DNA from: an uncultured Oscillospiraceae bacterium
GTDB lineage: Bacteria; Bacillota; Clostridia; Oscillospirales; Ruminococcaceae
Length of the DNA: 64,000 nucleotides
Direction: 5' to 3'
Assembly (NCBI GenBank): GCA_910589145.1
Contig: CAJUSD010000001.1
Location: forward strand, 1 to 64,000
Shown: piece after piece, positions 7,479-16,523 of the stretch
Numbering within the stretch: position 1 is the first letter of the stretch
Layout of the letters: each line of letters opens with the position of its first letter
The notes under the pieces: generated by a model
The model's input: only the letters and a program-made list of their open reading frames with translations
Database searches by the model: none
Told to the model about the DNA's origin: nothing
Program-made: the position numbers and the translations under genes

Positions 7479-9134
7479 TTATTGAAGCTCCCTCAAAATC
7501 TTTTCACGATTACTCATATTAAGGGAACGCACTTTTTTCCTTACTTCCAGAATCGCTGACGGCGACATACTCAATTCATCAATCCCAAGGGCAAGGAAGG
7601 TTTCGGTCAGCGAAGTATCTGCAGCAAGTTCCCCGCAAATGCCAATCCATTTTCCTTCTTTATGTATTGCATCTGCTGTCATACGGATCATTCTCAGAAT
7701 AGCTGGATGATGTGAATTATAAATTGATTCCAATTTAGGATTTTGACGGTCGGCAGCAAGGGTAAATTGTGTTAAGTCGTTTGTTCCAATACAGAAAAAA
7801 TCCACTTCTTTCGCCAACCAGTCACTAATCATAACAGCAGCGGGGGTTTCAATCATTACGCCGAAATCTACATGTTCCGCAAAAAGCTTGTGTTCTTCCC
7901 TAAGTTCTGTTTTAATGTGTTCTATTAAGCGTTTCACAGCACGGATTTCTTCCACTGAAATAACCAGCGGAATCATTAAAGAAAGGTTTCCATAAGCGGA
8001 AGCTCTGTAAAAGGCACGAAGCTGGGTTCGGAATAAATCGGGCCTGTCGAGGCACATCCGAATCGCTCGGTAACCCAAAGCTGGGTTTTCCTCTTTTGGA
8101 AGGTTGAAATAATCCGCCTGCTTATCAGCTCCAATGTCTAGGGTACGAACAATAACCCGTTTTCCTTCCATCCGTTTTGCCATGGTGCGGTAAACAATAA
8201 ACTGTTCTTCCTCTGACGGCGGGCGGTCTTTCCCAAAATATAAAAATTCACTGCGGAAAAGCCCTATTCCTTCTGCCTCGTTTTGTAGAACCGTTGAAAG
8301 ATCCCCTACTGAATTAATATTGGCAAGCAGCTTGATACTCTGTCCATCTTTTGTGATATTTTCCAAGCCTAGCTGGGTTTTTAAAAGTTCCTGTTCTCTT
8401 TGATATTCTTTCTGTTGCTCCTTAGCCTGTAATAAAGCCTCATCGCTTGGAGAAAAAATGACTTCCCCGGTCAGGCCATTAAGCACTATGGTTTCCCCAT
8501 TATGTTTTTCCAGCCCTTCTGGAATTTGGGCAACAGCTGGAACCCCCATATTCCTTGCCAGAATTGCAGAATGGGAATTGATAGAGCCTTGATTTGTAAT
8601 AAAACCTAAAAGCTGTTCCTGCTCCAAACGCAGCGTTTCGCTGGGCATCAGTTCATATGCAGCTAAAATAACTGGCCCTTCCTCCATATTTTCTTCTATT
8701 TCCCGTCCACACAATGCGTCCATAAGTGCATAAGCTGAATCAATTACATCAGCAGAACGCTCCTGTAAATATGGATCGTCAATAGTAGAGATCATATGCG
8801 ACATCTGTTTGGCTGCACGATAAACCGCATATTCTGCATTTGTTTTCTCGTTACGGATAATATTTATAATAGAATCTTCAAAGTCCATATCTTCCAGCAT
8901 AACCTGATGTACCTGGAAAATTAAGGACGGCTGTTCCCCAACCCGTTGTAAGGCTTTTAAATACAACTGCTGAATTTGGCTGATTGCCACAGCGCGCGCC
9001 TGATAAAACCTTTTTACTTCCCGTTCTGGATCAGAAATCAAACGTTGAATTGGTTCACCTCTTTTGTGGTTGTAATAATAAAGCTTTCCTATTGCTATTC
9101 CACCCGAAACAGCCTTTCCACTGATCGTTGTCAT
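7479..9134 (-). CDS. ptsI: Phosphoenolpyruvate-protein phosphotransferase (PTS enzyme I)
   Basis: This 551-residue cytoplasmic enzyme takes phosphate from PEP and passes it to HPr, feeding all PTS sugar importers. The phosphorylated histidine is His188 in INSHSAILARN. The PEP-binding half shows EGIGLFRSEFLYF, LDIGADKQ, the IGTNDLTQ motif and GICGELAAD with the active-site Cys. Length is slightly below the usual 570 residues. The ATG at 9134 follows GGGAGG. No ptsH or other PTS gene lies alongside, so HPr must be encoded elsewhere. Confidence 0.96.
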   Translation of the reverse strand: MTTISGKAVSGGIAIGKLYYYNHKRGEPIQRLISDPEREVKRFYQARAVAISQIQQLYLKALQRVGEQPSLIFQVHQVMLEDMDFEDSIINIIRNEKTNAEYAVYRAAKQMSHMISTIDDPYLQERSADVIDSAYALMDALCGREIEENMEEGPVILAAYELMPSETLRLEQEQLLGFITNQGSINSHSAILARNMGVPAVAQIPEGLEKHNGETIVLNGLTGEVIFSPSDEALLQAKEQQKEYQREQELLKTQLGLENITKDGQSIKLLANINSVGDLSTVLQNEAEGIGLFRSEFLYFGKDRPPSEEEQFIVYRTMAKRMEGKRVIVRTLDIGADKQADYFNLPKEENPALGYRAIRMCLDRPDLFRTQLRAFYRASAYGNLSLMIPLVISVEEIRAVKRLIEHIKTELREEHKLFAEHVDFGVMIETPAAVMISDWLAKEVDFFCIGTNDLTQFTLAADRQNPKLESIYNSHHPAILRMIRMTADAIHKEGKWIGICGELAADTSLTETFLALGIDELSMSPSAILEVRKKVRSLNMSNREKILRELQ

Positions 9135-9460
9135 GAAAGGGACCTCCCTTTATATCCAATCTATATGTAAATAGTTGTAAACAGTCTTGTAGTTTTGTCT
9201 TGCATACCCACATATCCTAATTTCTCCCCTTTTCAGATTGTCAGGATTTTCGTCGTACGGAAAATTGTCTATTACAGTCTAACTATAAAAGCCTTTTTCC
9301 ACATTTTTACATCATTAATTAAAAAAGTAAAATAACATTAAAAACATATTTCAGTTTTTCATTATTGTTAATTATATCACATACAGCCTGATTTTACCAT
9401 ATCTAATTTTAAAATAATTACAAATTTTTTGCAATTTTTAATGACATTTTCTTTTTTAAT

Positions 9461-9485
9461 TCTGTTCAGGAATTAAATGAACAGA
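9461..9485. promoter_or_regulatory. Dyad in the AT-rich gap between ptsI and the secreted protein
   Basis: TCTGTTCA and TGAACAGA are perfect eight-base arms around GGAATTAAA. The 551-base gap (9135-9685) separates two divergent genes and is strongly AT-rich. Apart from this dyad and the promoter at 9603-9631 I see no gene in it. The dyad could be an operator for either gene. Confidence 0.35.
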
Positions 9486-9602
9486 GTAAAAATTTTATTA
9501 TGTAATCTATACAATAAAAGATATAAAAAAGCATCCATATAGTTCATTATAAACACATTTAATAGAATAGTTCGTATTTCAAAAATATTTTCAAAAAACC
9601 TA

Positions 9603-9631
9603 TTGTTTTTTTCAGCTAATAGTGATATAGT
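9603..9631 (+). promoter_or_regulatory. Promoter of the small secreted protein
   Basis: TTGTTT (9603-9608), 17 bases and TATAGT (9626-9631) lie about 55 bases ahead of the ATG, within a very AT-rich region. Confidence 0.5.
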
Positions 9632-9685
9632 ATTACCAGGGATATGTAAGAATACTCACAACTTAGCATTTTTAGGAGGTTTATT

Positions 9686-10363
9686 ATGACTACGAAGAAA
9701 TTATTGTCTCTGGCTGTTGCATTGGCAATGGCCGCAAGCACATCCGCTACCGTTTTCGCCGCTGACTATCCTTCTGACGACGACGATGACGGTAATACTA
9801 CTGTTGTTGATACCCCTACTTATGGTAACGGTACTTCTGCCAGCGCTCCTACAACTGTTGTTACTGCTTCCACAGTTTCCAACGTTATTCGTGATGCTGC
9901 TTCCAAAGGTACAACCGCTACCGTTTATATCGACCAGACCGCTACTATCAGCAGAAGTGTTCTGAACAACTTGTCTGCTCCTATTACTCTGAAAGCTTCT
10001 AATTATCGCATTACTGTTGATCCTTCCAAAATGTCTGAAGTTACCAACATTGACTGCGGTGTTAAAGCTAATGCTCCTGCTGCTCAGGCTACTTTTGAGA
10101 AATTCTTCAAAGAGCCTGTTGCTACTATTGCCTGTGCTCAACAGGGTAGTTTCGGCGGTACTATTACCCTTGAAATTAAACCTGACAACCTGGGTAAAAT
10201 TGATACCTCTAAAACTATTTATGTTTTCTCCTGGAATCCTAAGACCAATTCTTATTCAAAGATGGGTACTGCGGTTCTGTTGAAGAATGGACAGATTAGA
10301 TGCGAAGTTTCTCGTGGATATAATCTGATCCTTTCTAATGCTGCTAGCTTCACTGCTAAGTAA
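9686..10363 (+). CDS. Secreted protein of unknown function with a clostridial surface beta-domain
   Basis: The 225-residue product has a clear signal peptide (residues 1-25, cleavage after VFA) and a mature part opening with SDDDDDG. From about residue 60 it shows the pattern TVYIDQTATISRSVLNNL, then a strand ending YRITVD, a GTITLEI strand, a TIYVFSWNP strand and an end strand before YNLILSNA. The same succession occurs in the membrane protein at 37637-39112, so the two share a domain. The SD AGGAGG is at ideal spacing, codons are unusually uniform (GCT, ACT, GTT preferred) and a strong terminator follows, which together suggest high expression. It may be an abundant secreted or wall-associated protein. 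No enzyme motif is visible. Confidence 0.8.
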   Translation: MTTKKLLSLAVALAMAASTSATVFAADYPSDDDDDGNTTVVDTPTYGNGTSASAPTTVVTASTVSNVIRDAASKGTTATVYIDQTATISRSVLNNLSAPITLKASNYRITVDPSKMSEVTNIDCGVKANAPAAQATFEKFFKEPVATIACAQQGSFGGTITLEIKPDNLGKIDTSKTIYVFSWNPKTNSYSKMGTAVLLKNGQIRCEVSRGYNLILSNAASFTAK

Positions 10364-10388
10364 GTGATTCTTTATATCCCCGAAAATC

Positions 10389-10417
10389 GGTGCCGCAATT
10401 TTGCGGCACCCTTTTTT
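10389..10417 (+). terminator. Strong Rho-independent terminator
   Basis: GGTGCCGCAA pairs perfectly with TTGCGGCACC and is followed by CTTTTTT, 25 bases past the stop codon of the secreted protein. Confidence 0.92.
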
Positions 10418-10648
10418 GTACAAGCTTGGAAAGCTTTTGAACTTAAAAATTCGTGTAGAGCCTCCCGTTTTTGATTTTTATAGAAATATCAGGAGGAGAG
10501 GTAGCAGTCAAAAGTCATATGGCAAGGATTTATTAGAGAAAAAAGGAGCACTGCCGATTGACAAATTCTGCAGGTTCTATGGGAATCTGCAAAGATGAAT
10601 AAATTCTCATTGCAACCCGGTTCCTCCCCCATTTCTCCCCTGATGTAC

Positions 10649-10683
10649 AAAAGGATTAGAGGCGTGATGCCTCTAATCCTTTT
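10649..10683 (-). terminator. Terminator of the BY-kinase operon
   Basis: A 15-base perfect stem (AAAAGGATTAGAGGC with GCCTCTAATCCTTTT) and a five-base loop lie 35 bases past the stop codon of the minus-strand kinase gene. The rest of the 10364-10717 gap contains nothing I can name. Confidence 0.85.
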
Positions 10684-10717
10684 GTAGTTATTCAACTGGG
10701 CTTAAAAGAATTTTTCT

Positions 10718-12364
10718 CTAATCATCACCGTAACGTTTTCCGCCATAGCCATAGCCATAACTTCCATAATGTCCATATTTCCCATAGCTTCCATATTTCC
10801 CATACTTACCATAACCGCCATAGCCATAACCATAATTATGGCCATAACCGCCTAAGCCGGATTCTGCACCGTTCAGCACACATCCAAGCATTTTAACACC
10901 ACTTTCAGAAAGACTTTGAATTCCCTCCAAAATACGGTAAACAGGTGCATAATCCTGTTTTATAACATAAACAGCCGTATCAGCATAGCTGGCAACAGCG
11001 GCAGCATCAGCAATAATGCCACAGGGAGGTGTATCAAGGATAACATAATCAAACTGTTCACAAAGTTTATCCAAAATCTGCTTAATCCGGCCAGAACCCA
11101 TAGCAGCAACAGGATTTTCCATTGGTTCCCTTCCGGCAAGGAGGTAAAACCCACCTTCCTCTTTCATAAAGCGAAGTGCCTCCTCCAAAGTCTTTTCACC
11201 ACTGAATACCTCTTTCAACCCAAACAATTCAGTATCTTCATCTGTAGTTGAAAGCCGCGATGCAATACTTGGATTTCTCAGGTCACAGTCCACCAAAACA
11301 ACACTTTTTTCCCTTTGGGCAATGGAAATAGTAAGATTTAAAGAAACCGTTGTTTTGCCTTCCCCCGGAAGAGTACTGGTGACAACTAAAACTTTTCCAT
11401 TATCCCCCATTCGGCGGATAATACGGGTGCGGAGTGCCCGAATAGACTCCTGAAAAGAAGCACCAGCGTTTTTATTGACAATTGTTACTGTTTGGTTTAC
11501 AGCTTTTCGACGTTTTTTAAAGACAACCTGAGGAACTGTTCCAAGACAGGTCATATTTAATTTTTCCTTCATTTCTTCTTCCCTGCGGATGGTATTTCTG
11601 GTAATGGCATAGATGAAAATAATACCAAGCCCCAGCAAGATTCCCAAAAGGAAAGCAATTATTGTGTTGCGCAGATAATCGTTGGCATTGTCAGGTTTTT
11701 CGGGGACAGTAGGAGAAGTTAAAATATTAACCTGTGTATCTCCAATAACATAATCTGCAACTTTATTATAATTAGAAATAATGGAATCCAAAATTTCAAA
11801 AGCATCTACTGCATTGTCGCTGGTGACAATTACAGTAAATAGATTAGTATTATCAGTCGCTTCCGCAGTAATTTCACCGTTGACCTCGTTTACACCCATT
11901 TCCTGCGCAATAATTTCCTGCATTAAATCACTTTGTAAAATATAGGGAAAGGTCTTTGCCATTTGGCTGGCAGTAGAGGAACTATAGTCATATGTATAAT
12001 TTTCAACGTCACCTACAGAAGTTTTTTGTGTTCCATGTGTACTAATCGTAAACGTAGCCGTCGCCACATATTCTGGTTTAAAAATCAATAAAGAACCTAC
12101 ATAGGTAATATGCGCCAGAAGAATTGCCAACAGGATCACAATCCACCAAAATTTCTGTGCACCCTTCCACATATCACTGAGAAGGATTTGAAGGTCAATT
12201 TCTTCATCTGAATCCTCAGCAATCTGTGGAGCTGAAGATACAGATGAACTCCCTGTCCCAGATTGGCTGCGGCTGTGATGGTGGGAAGTGTATTCGGAGG
12301 AGTCTTCATGTTCAGAATAGTCCTGCCGACCAGAACTTCCCCGCGTTGTATACTGTCTTTCCAT
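10718..12364 (-). CDS. Polysaccharide-biosynthesis tyrosine autokinase (BY-kinase), second copy
   Basis: The 548-residue membrane protein carries a Ser/Gln-rich N-terminus, a Wzz/chain-length domain between two membrane segments (near residues 75-97 and 230-255), and a cytoplasmic kinase. Walker A is TLPGEGKTT, Walker A' is VLVDCDLRNP and Walker B is VILDTPP. The C-terminus is a Gly/Tyr/Lys cluster with about 14 tyrosines, the usual autophosphorylation tail. Three tandem ATGs follow the SD AAGGAGGG, and the third (12364) has the best spacing. It sits last in an operon with a CpsB phosphatase, an Ig-like protein and a sister kinase. It should control assembly or length of an exopolysaccharide whose synthesis genes are not here. 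Confidence 0.93.
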   Translation of the reverse strand: MERQYTTRGSSGRQDYSEHEDSSEYTSHHHSRSQSGTGSSSVSSAPQIAEDSDEEIDLQILLSDMWKGAQKFWWIVILLAILLAHITYVGSLLIFKPEYVATATFTISTHGTQKTSVGDVENYTYDYSSSTASQMAKTFPYILQSDLMQEIIAQEMGVNEVNGEITAEATDNTNLFTVIVTSDNAVDAFEILDSIISNYNKVADYVIGDTQVNILTSPTVPEKPDNANDYLRNTIIAFLLGILLGLGIIFIYAITRNTIRREEEMKEKLNMTCLGTVPQVVFKKRRKAVNQTVTIVNKNAGASFQESIRALRTRIIRRMGDNGKVLVVTSTLPGEGKTTVSLNLTISIAQREKSVVLVDCDLRNPSIASRLSTTDEDTELFGLKEVFSGEKTLEEALRFMKEEGGFYLLAGREPMENPVAAMGSGRIKQILDKLCEQFDYVILDTPPCGIIADAAAVASYADTAVYVIKQDYAPVYRILEGIQSLSESGVKMLGCVLNGAESGLGGYGHNYGYGYGGYGKYGKYGSYGKYGHYGSYGYGYGGKRYGDD

Positions 12365-12366
12365 CA

Positions 12367-14325
12367 TCATCCCTCCTTCTCATTTCCAATATTGGTCCGT
12401 CTCTCATTACCCCGGCTGCTCAACATGGAAAGGTCTAATTCCAGATCGGACATATCTAAACTACTTCGACTTCCAGTATTAGAATTTACATTGCTAGAAA
12501 CAGATTTTCTCCCAGCCGTTTTTCTTACAGGAGCTGCATTAGAAGAAACATTTTTAGAATGTACTGTGGTTGAACCTTCAAGCACACTAGATTCTTTATC
12601 CTGAGACTGTGGAGCAGCTTCTGTGCTGTCTGTACTGGAGGATGAAGTAGATTGGGAAGGCTTTGAGGAGCGTTTTGAACTGCTGCGGGAAGACTTAGAG
12701 CTGCGGGAATCTTCAGATTCCATAGCTTCTTTCATCTTGTCATCCCAGTCCCGATAACCACTTGTCTGGTTAAAGAGATTTGAAGCAACTGCACGCTTCG
12801 CGCTGTGCTGGCTGTGGCTGTTTCCGCCCAAAGCACTTGCAACTGCAACCCCCTGCTCTGTCGCGGCTGAACTACCCTTCCCATATTTTCCATAATGGCC
12901 ATAACCGTAGCCATATTTACCATACTTGCCATAATGGTCATAATGTCCATAGCTGGTGACAGGCAAAACAGAGGTAGCAGGTGCATCGTTAAAGATACAG
13001 CCCAAAAATACGCCTTTGCTTTGGCGAAGCACATCAGCGGCGTCGTTGATATCAGAGGTATAAGCAATATCCTGACGCACAACCAGAACGGAAGCATCCA
13101 CCAAATCGTTCAGCCCTTCTGTATCTGCAACCAGCATCATCGGTGGAGTATCCAAGATGACAAAGTCTACAAATTCCTCACATTGCTCCAGCATTTTAGC
13201 CATTGCTTCTGAAGCGGACAATTCTGCCGAGTTGGAATATTTTTTTGTACCAAACAACATATAAATACCGGTTTTTTCATCGTAATATGCAATACGGCGC
13301 ACATCCCTGCATCCGCCCAGAAGACAAATCCCCACTTCCTGATCCGGTGGGACCTCTTTCTCAAAAATCTTAAACTGGGCAGGTTTGCGGAAGTCAGCGT
13401 CAATCAGCGCCACAGCATACCCTTTTTGAGCCAAGGAAAGGGCAATGTTAGAAGCAATGGTTGACTTACCTTCATTTTCTGTAACACCAGTTACCAAAAT
13501 GCTGTGGCACCCCTGATTTACAGAAGCATATTCAATTTTTGTACATATTTTATGAAAAGTTTCCACAAAAGAAAAACTAATAATCGGATTGCTAATCAAG
13601 ATACTGCTTTTATTTTTCTTTCCTATCCAGGAACGCATAGACACATACTTATTTTCATGATGTACAACCGCCATAAGTTTAGCATCTACTTTATTACGGA
13701 AAGCTGTTTCTGTCTTAACAGTATCTTTCAAGAAAGACATTAGACCAATGAGCAGCGTCATTAAAACGAGTGCAGCCAAAACAGCCAGTTCTATGACAAT
13801 AGAGTCTTCAACAAAGTTGGTTGCTTCCTCTGGCATAGTAGGATGGCTGATAACATCCAGCATGGCGTTACTGTAAATATAGTCAGAAATGGTTGGATAT
13901 ACCCGAATTACCGACTGCATTAAATCAAAAGCCTCCTGCGGCGAATGAGCGGTTGCACTAACATCCAAAAGGTTTGTTTCAGGGATAACCTCTACTTTAA
14001 GCTTGCCGGGGAATTCCAAAACGCCTAAGTCCAATGCAACCTTTTCTTGAAGCAGTTCACTGCCTAATACTTCCGTAAAAGCACTGGTCATGGCAGTGGA
14101 CATTCTCAAATCCGAATAAGCAGAATCAGAATTGGTTTTTGCACTTACTACAATTGTCGCGGTAGAGGTAAAGGTTGGACGGATAATCAAATGGAGCGCA
14201 ACATAGCTTCCCATAGCAGCGGTAATCATTGCCATTACAATCATCCAGGCATAGCGGCGGATATCCCGAAAAATACTATGCCATTCCAAATTTGCAAGGC
14301 TAAACACCTGTTCCTGTTCGTTCAT
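12367..14325 (-). CDS. Polysaccharide-biosynthesis tyrosine autokinase (BY-kinase) with Ser-rich tail
   Basis: The 652-residue protein has a Wzz-like sensor between membrane segments (near residues 29-50 and 180-200) and a kinase domain with Walker A VTENEGKST, Walker A' ALIDADFRKP and Walker B VILDTPP. After a cluster of nine tyrosines (SYGHYDHYGKYGKYG-like) it continues for roughly 170 residues of Ser/Arg/Lys-rich sequence, which is unusual because BY-kinases normally end at the tyrosines. The ATG at 14325 follows GGGGGG at seven bases and is preferred to TTG at 14331. The stop codon overlaps the SD and first ATG of the next kinase gene. Both kinases have complete nucleotide-binding motifs, so neither looks degenerate. 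Confidence 0.92.
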   Translation of the reverse strand: MNEQEQVFSLANLEWHSIFRDIRRYAWMIVMAMITAAMGSYVALHLIIRPTFTSTATIVVSAKTNSDSAYSDLRMSTAMTSAFTEVLGSELLQEKVALDLGVLEFPGKLKVEVIPETNLLDVSATAHSPQEAFDLMQSVIRVYPTISDYIYSNAMLDVISHPTMPEEATNFVEDSIVIELAVLAALVLMTLLIGLMSFLKDTVKTETAFRNKVDAKLMAVVHHENKYVSMRSWIGKKNKSSILISNPIISFSFVETFHKICTKIEYASVNQGCHSILVTGVTENEGKSTIASNIALSLAQKGYAVALIDADFRKPAQFKIFEKEVPPDQEVGICLLGGCRDVRRIAYYDEKTGIYMLFGTKKYSNSAELSASEAMAKMLEQCEEFVDFVILDTPPMMLVADTEGLNDLVDASVLVVRQDIAYTSDINDAADVLRQSKGVFLGCIFNDAPATSVLPVTSYGHYDHYGKYGKYGYGYGHYGKYGKGSSAATEQGVAVASALGGNSHSQHSAKRAVASNLFNQTSGYRDWDDKMKEAMESEDSRSSKSSRSSSKRSSKPSQSTSSSSTDSTEAAPQSQDKESSVLEGSTTVHSKNVSSNAAPVRKTAGRKSVSSNVNSNTGSRSSLDMSDLELDLSMLSSRGNERRTNIGNEKEG

Positions 14326-14337
14326 TCCCAATCCCCC

Positions 14338-15162
14338 CTATTCTTCCACAACGACGGTAAGGATTGCATGTCCTTCCCGTCCATTTTCATCTGTGGCGCG
14401 ATATGTTACCTGATAAACCCCGGCCCGCATCATATTAATGGGGGAATCTATCTGCACTTCAGGATTTTCCATAGGTTTTTGCGCACCGGCAGCAGTAACA
14501 CTTTTCAGATAGCGTTCCGAGTGGAATGTACCACCCTTTGGCAGATAAACCAAATATTCATTTAATTCAACAACAGGGAGCATGGGATCCCTTGCAGTAA
14601 CATAGACCGGCAGCTCCAATGTAGAGGTATCCCCTCTGCTGTTGGAAATTTTTGCAGCAATATGGTAAACCCCTTCTGAAGTTGTTACAAGGTCGCTGGA
14701 CGTAATCCGTACCTTATTGCTGATATCACCGTCTATAACATCAGTTGCACCTAAAAAATTAATAATATTGACAGTAGTACCTGCCTGGAATACCAAATCG
14801 CTTTTCAAAGTAAAGCGTGGGGAAACATAATCCTCATAAACCACATTGCGGGTATATTTCGCTACATGGTTATCCTCATCTGCAACCGCATAAGTTACCC
14901 GCGCAACGCCAGGCTCAATAAAATTTGATATGTACTCCACAATAATTTTATTGGTAATATCCCCGTCCTTTTCATCTACAGCGCGAATTCCTTCCAAAAG
15001 CTTTTCCTCTGTATCATCTATTTTCATTACGATTTTAGGGGAATCACAAAGAATTTCCGGGATGGTATCATCCCTTTGAAACAATTCCAGTAAAATTGTA
15101 ACAACAAACAGAGCAACAGTCAATGTGAACAAGGTAATTAGTCCGATTCGTATTATCTTCAT
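14338..15162 (-). CDS. Membrane-anchored protein with DUF5011/Ig-like domains
   Basis: The 274-residue product has one N-terminal membrane segment (about residues 5-28), and the rest is predicted outside. It consists of three Ig-like repeats of the DUF5011 type. Diagnostic phrases are AVDEKDGDITNKI, ATDVIDGDISNKV and the terminal GVYQVTYRATDENG. Such domains are usually adhesive or structural on surface proteins. Here it lies inside the tyrosine kinase operon, 12 bases before the first kinase, so it may be an external partner or sensor of the kinase Wzz domain. That role is inference. The SD GGAAGG precedes the ATG. Confidence 0.8.
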   Translation of the reverse strand: MKIIRIGLITLFTLTVALFVVTILLELFQRDDTIPEILCDSPKIVMKIDDTEEKLLEGIRAVDEKDGDITNKIIVEYISNFIEPGVARVTYAVADEDNHVAKYTRNVVYEDYVSPRFTLKSDLVFQAGTTVNIINFLGATDVIDGDISNKVRITSSDLVTTSEGVYHIAAKISNSRGDTSTLELPVYVTARDPMLPVVELNEYLVYLPKGGTFHSERYLKSVTAAGAQKPMENPEVQIDSPINMMRAGVYQVTYRATDENGREGHAILTVVVEE

Positions 15163-15228
15163 ATTAACGCCTTCCGGCCCTATACATCCTTTCTTTATTT
15201 AGATAATTCCATGTGCTTATATACCGCT

Positions 15229-15271
15229 TTTATCTTTACCGCCAATAATTTTTATCTTTACCGCCAATAAT
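15229..15271. repeat. 22-base tandem duplication over the CpsB stop codon
   Basis: The unit TTTATCTTTACCGCCAATAA occurs twice with a 22-base period. The copy nearer the gene encodes the last codons and stop of the phosphatase (YWR stop), and the other copy is untranslated. It looks like a recent slippage duplication. Confidence 0.8.
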
Positions 15272-16046
15272 CAGGCGCACCCCCGTTCATACTTCCTCGC
15301 CGGCGCCTGCCTGAAATTGTAGGTTTATTTTGGAGAATACAGGCGGGATTTTCCCAAAAAAGCCGCTGTGCTTCCTGAAGTGAATACAAATCGCATACCA
15401 TTTCATAGGCATCCTCCATAAAGGGAGTCCGTTGAAAAGGACTATGCGCATCGCTTGCCGCAGCGTCGGCCAAACCTTGCTGAATCAAATAATGGACTGC
15501 ATCCTGAACGCTTCTTCCAAAACTTCCAACGATACTTCCCTTGTTGACTTGGAGCAGGCATCCCATCTCTTTCCAATCTTCTGCAAGCTCTGGATCGCGC
15601 CGTACATATTCATACCGTTCTGGATGGGCTACTACAGGAGTTACTCCTTCGCCTAAAAGCCCCTCCAAAACCATTTGAACCCGGTCAGGATCATCCCCAA
15701 AATAAAATTCCACCAATAAATAGCGGGAATTATTCAGAGTAATTACCCGCCCCTGCCGCAACAGATCTGGAAGGTTATCAGTTCCAAAGGTTTCCATTCC
15801 AAAAGCTATCTGCAACGGAATCTGCTCCTCTGCTACTGCGTGCTGAAGTTCCCGGAAACGTTGTTTCAAAAACTCGTCAAAATAATTTGTATATTCATTG
15901 GGGATGTTACAATGTGGAGTGGCAACTACTATTCTTGTACCATTTTCCGCCGCCAACGCCGCCATTTCCAACGAAGTGTCTATACTATCAGAACCATCGT
16001 CTACCCCCGGCAGGATGTGACAGTGAATATCTATCATATCAGCCAA
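15258..16046 (-). CDS. CpsB/YwqE-type tyrosine-protein phosphatase (PHP domain)
   Basis: The 262-residue enzyme belongs to the PHP metal-dependent phosphatases that dephosphorylate the tyrosine tails of BY-kinases. The metal-binding opening is DIHCHILPGVDDG (residues 5-17), followed by VVATPHCN near 40-47, PVVAHPERY near 137-145 and a SDAHS motif in the C-terminal part. The TTG start at 16046 has AGGTGAT at six bases. An ATG three codons later is an alternative without an SD. It leads the operon with two kinases downstream, the classic arrangement of exopolysaccharide control. The C-terminus has an extra basic RRRRG-containing tail. Confidence 0.92.
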   Translation of the reverse strand: MADMIDIHCHILPGVDDGSDSIDTSLEMAALAAENGTRIVVATPHCNIPNEYTNYFDEFLKQRFRELQHAVAEEQIPLQIAFGMETFGTDNLPDLLRQGRVITLNNSRYLLVEFYFGDDPDRVQMVLEGLLGEGVTPVVAHPERYEYVRRDPELAEDWKEMGCLLQVNKGSIVGSFGRSVQDAVHYLIQQGLADAAASDAHSPFQRTPFMEDAYEMVCDLYSLQEAQRLFWENPACILQNKPTISGRRRRGSMNGGAPDYWR

Positions 16047-16124
16047 TGATCCATCACCTACATTTTATCTCATTTACAGATTTCTTAACCGAGTTTAGGC
16101 AAAGAACCCTATTGTACGATTCCT

Positions 16125-16153
16125 ATTATAACATCTTTACGGATTTTTGACAG
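16125..16153 (-). promoter_or_regulatory. Promoter of the CpsB/BY-kinase operon
   Basis: On the minus strand CTGTCA (16148-16153), 17 bases and TATAAT (16125-16130) lie about 80 bases before the phosphatase start. Confidence 0.55.
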
Positions 16154-16234
16154 CCCCTTTTTCTGAATTGGAAAATATTTTGTCATTCTTGACAGAAAAA
16201 GCCCTTTATTTGTTCTGTTACACAACATTCCGTC

Positions 16235-16375
16235 AATAGAAACTGCCTAAGATGAGTACCAGCAAACGCAGATTAAAAGGGTTTTGAGCCAGCAAATTCA
16301 AAATTGCGGACGCAATCGCTCAGTTGAGGCGAATGTAAAGGACAAACTGCACAAACTTTTCCCCTGAACTAACAT
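16235..16375 (+). repeat. Dispersed intergenic repeat, copy B
   Basis: In the 477-base gap 16047-16523 this copy keeps the blocks GCCTAAGATGAGTACCAGC, CGCAGATTAAAAGGGTTTTG and, at its right end, CTGCACAAAC. Its central hairpins are more degraded than in copies C and D. No gene is visible in the remainder of the gap. Confidence 0.55.
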
Positions 16376-16523
16376 TAAAATCATTTAACAACAACCTACT
16401 AAGGAACCTGTACTATTCTATCATACCGCTTCAAAAAAGCAAAGAGCTTTTTTGAAATTCATCTAAAAAAATTACAGTACAACGAAAAACGGTGACAGAA
16501 AAGATTCCTGCCGCCGCTGTTTT

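Noticed and set aside
9701..10141. 146-residue minus-strand frame inside the secreted protein gene
   Set aside because: It is an antisense shadow caused by biased codon use in the real gene.
10401..10598. Short plus-strand frame after the first terminator
   Set aside because: It begins inside the terminator hairpin and has no SD or family match.
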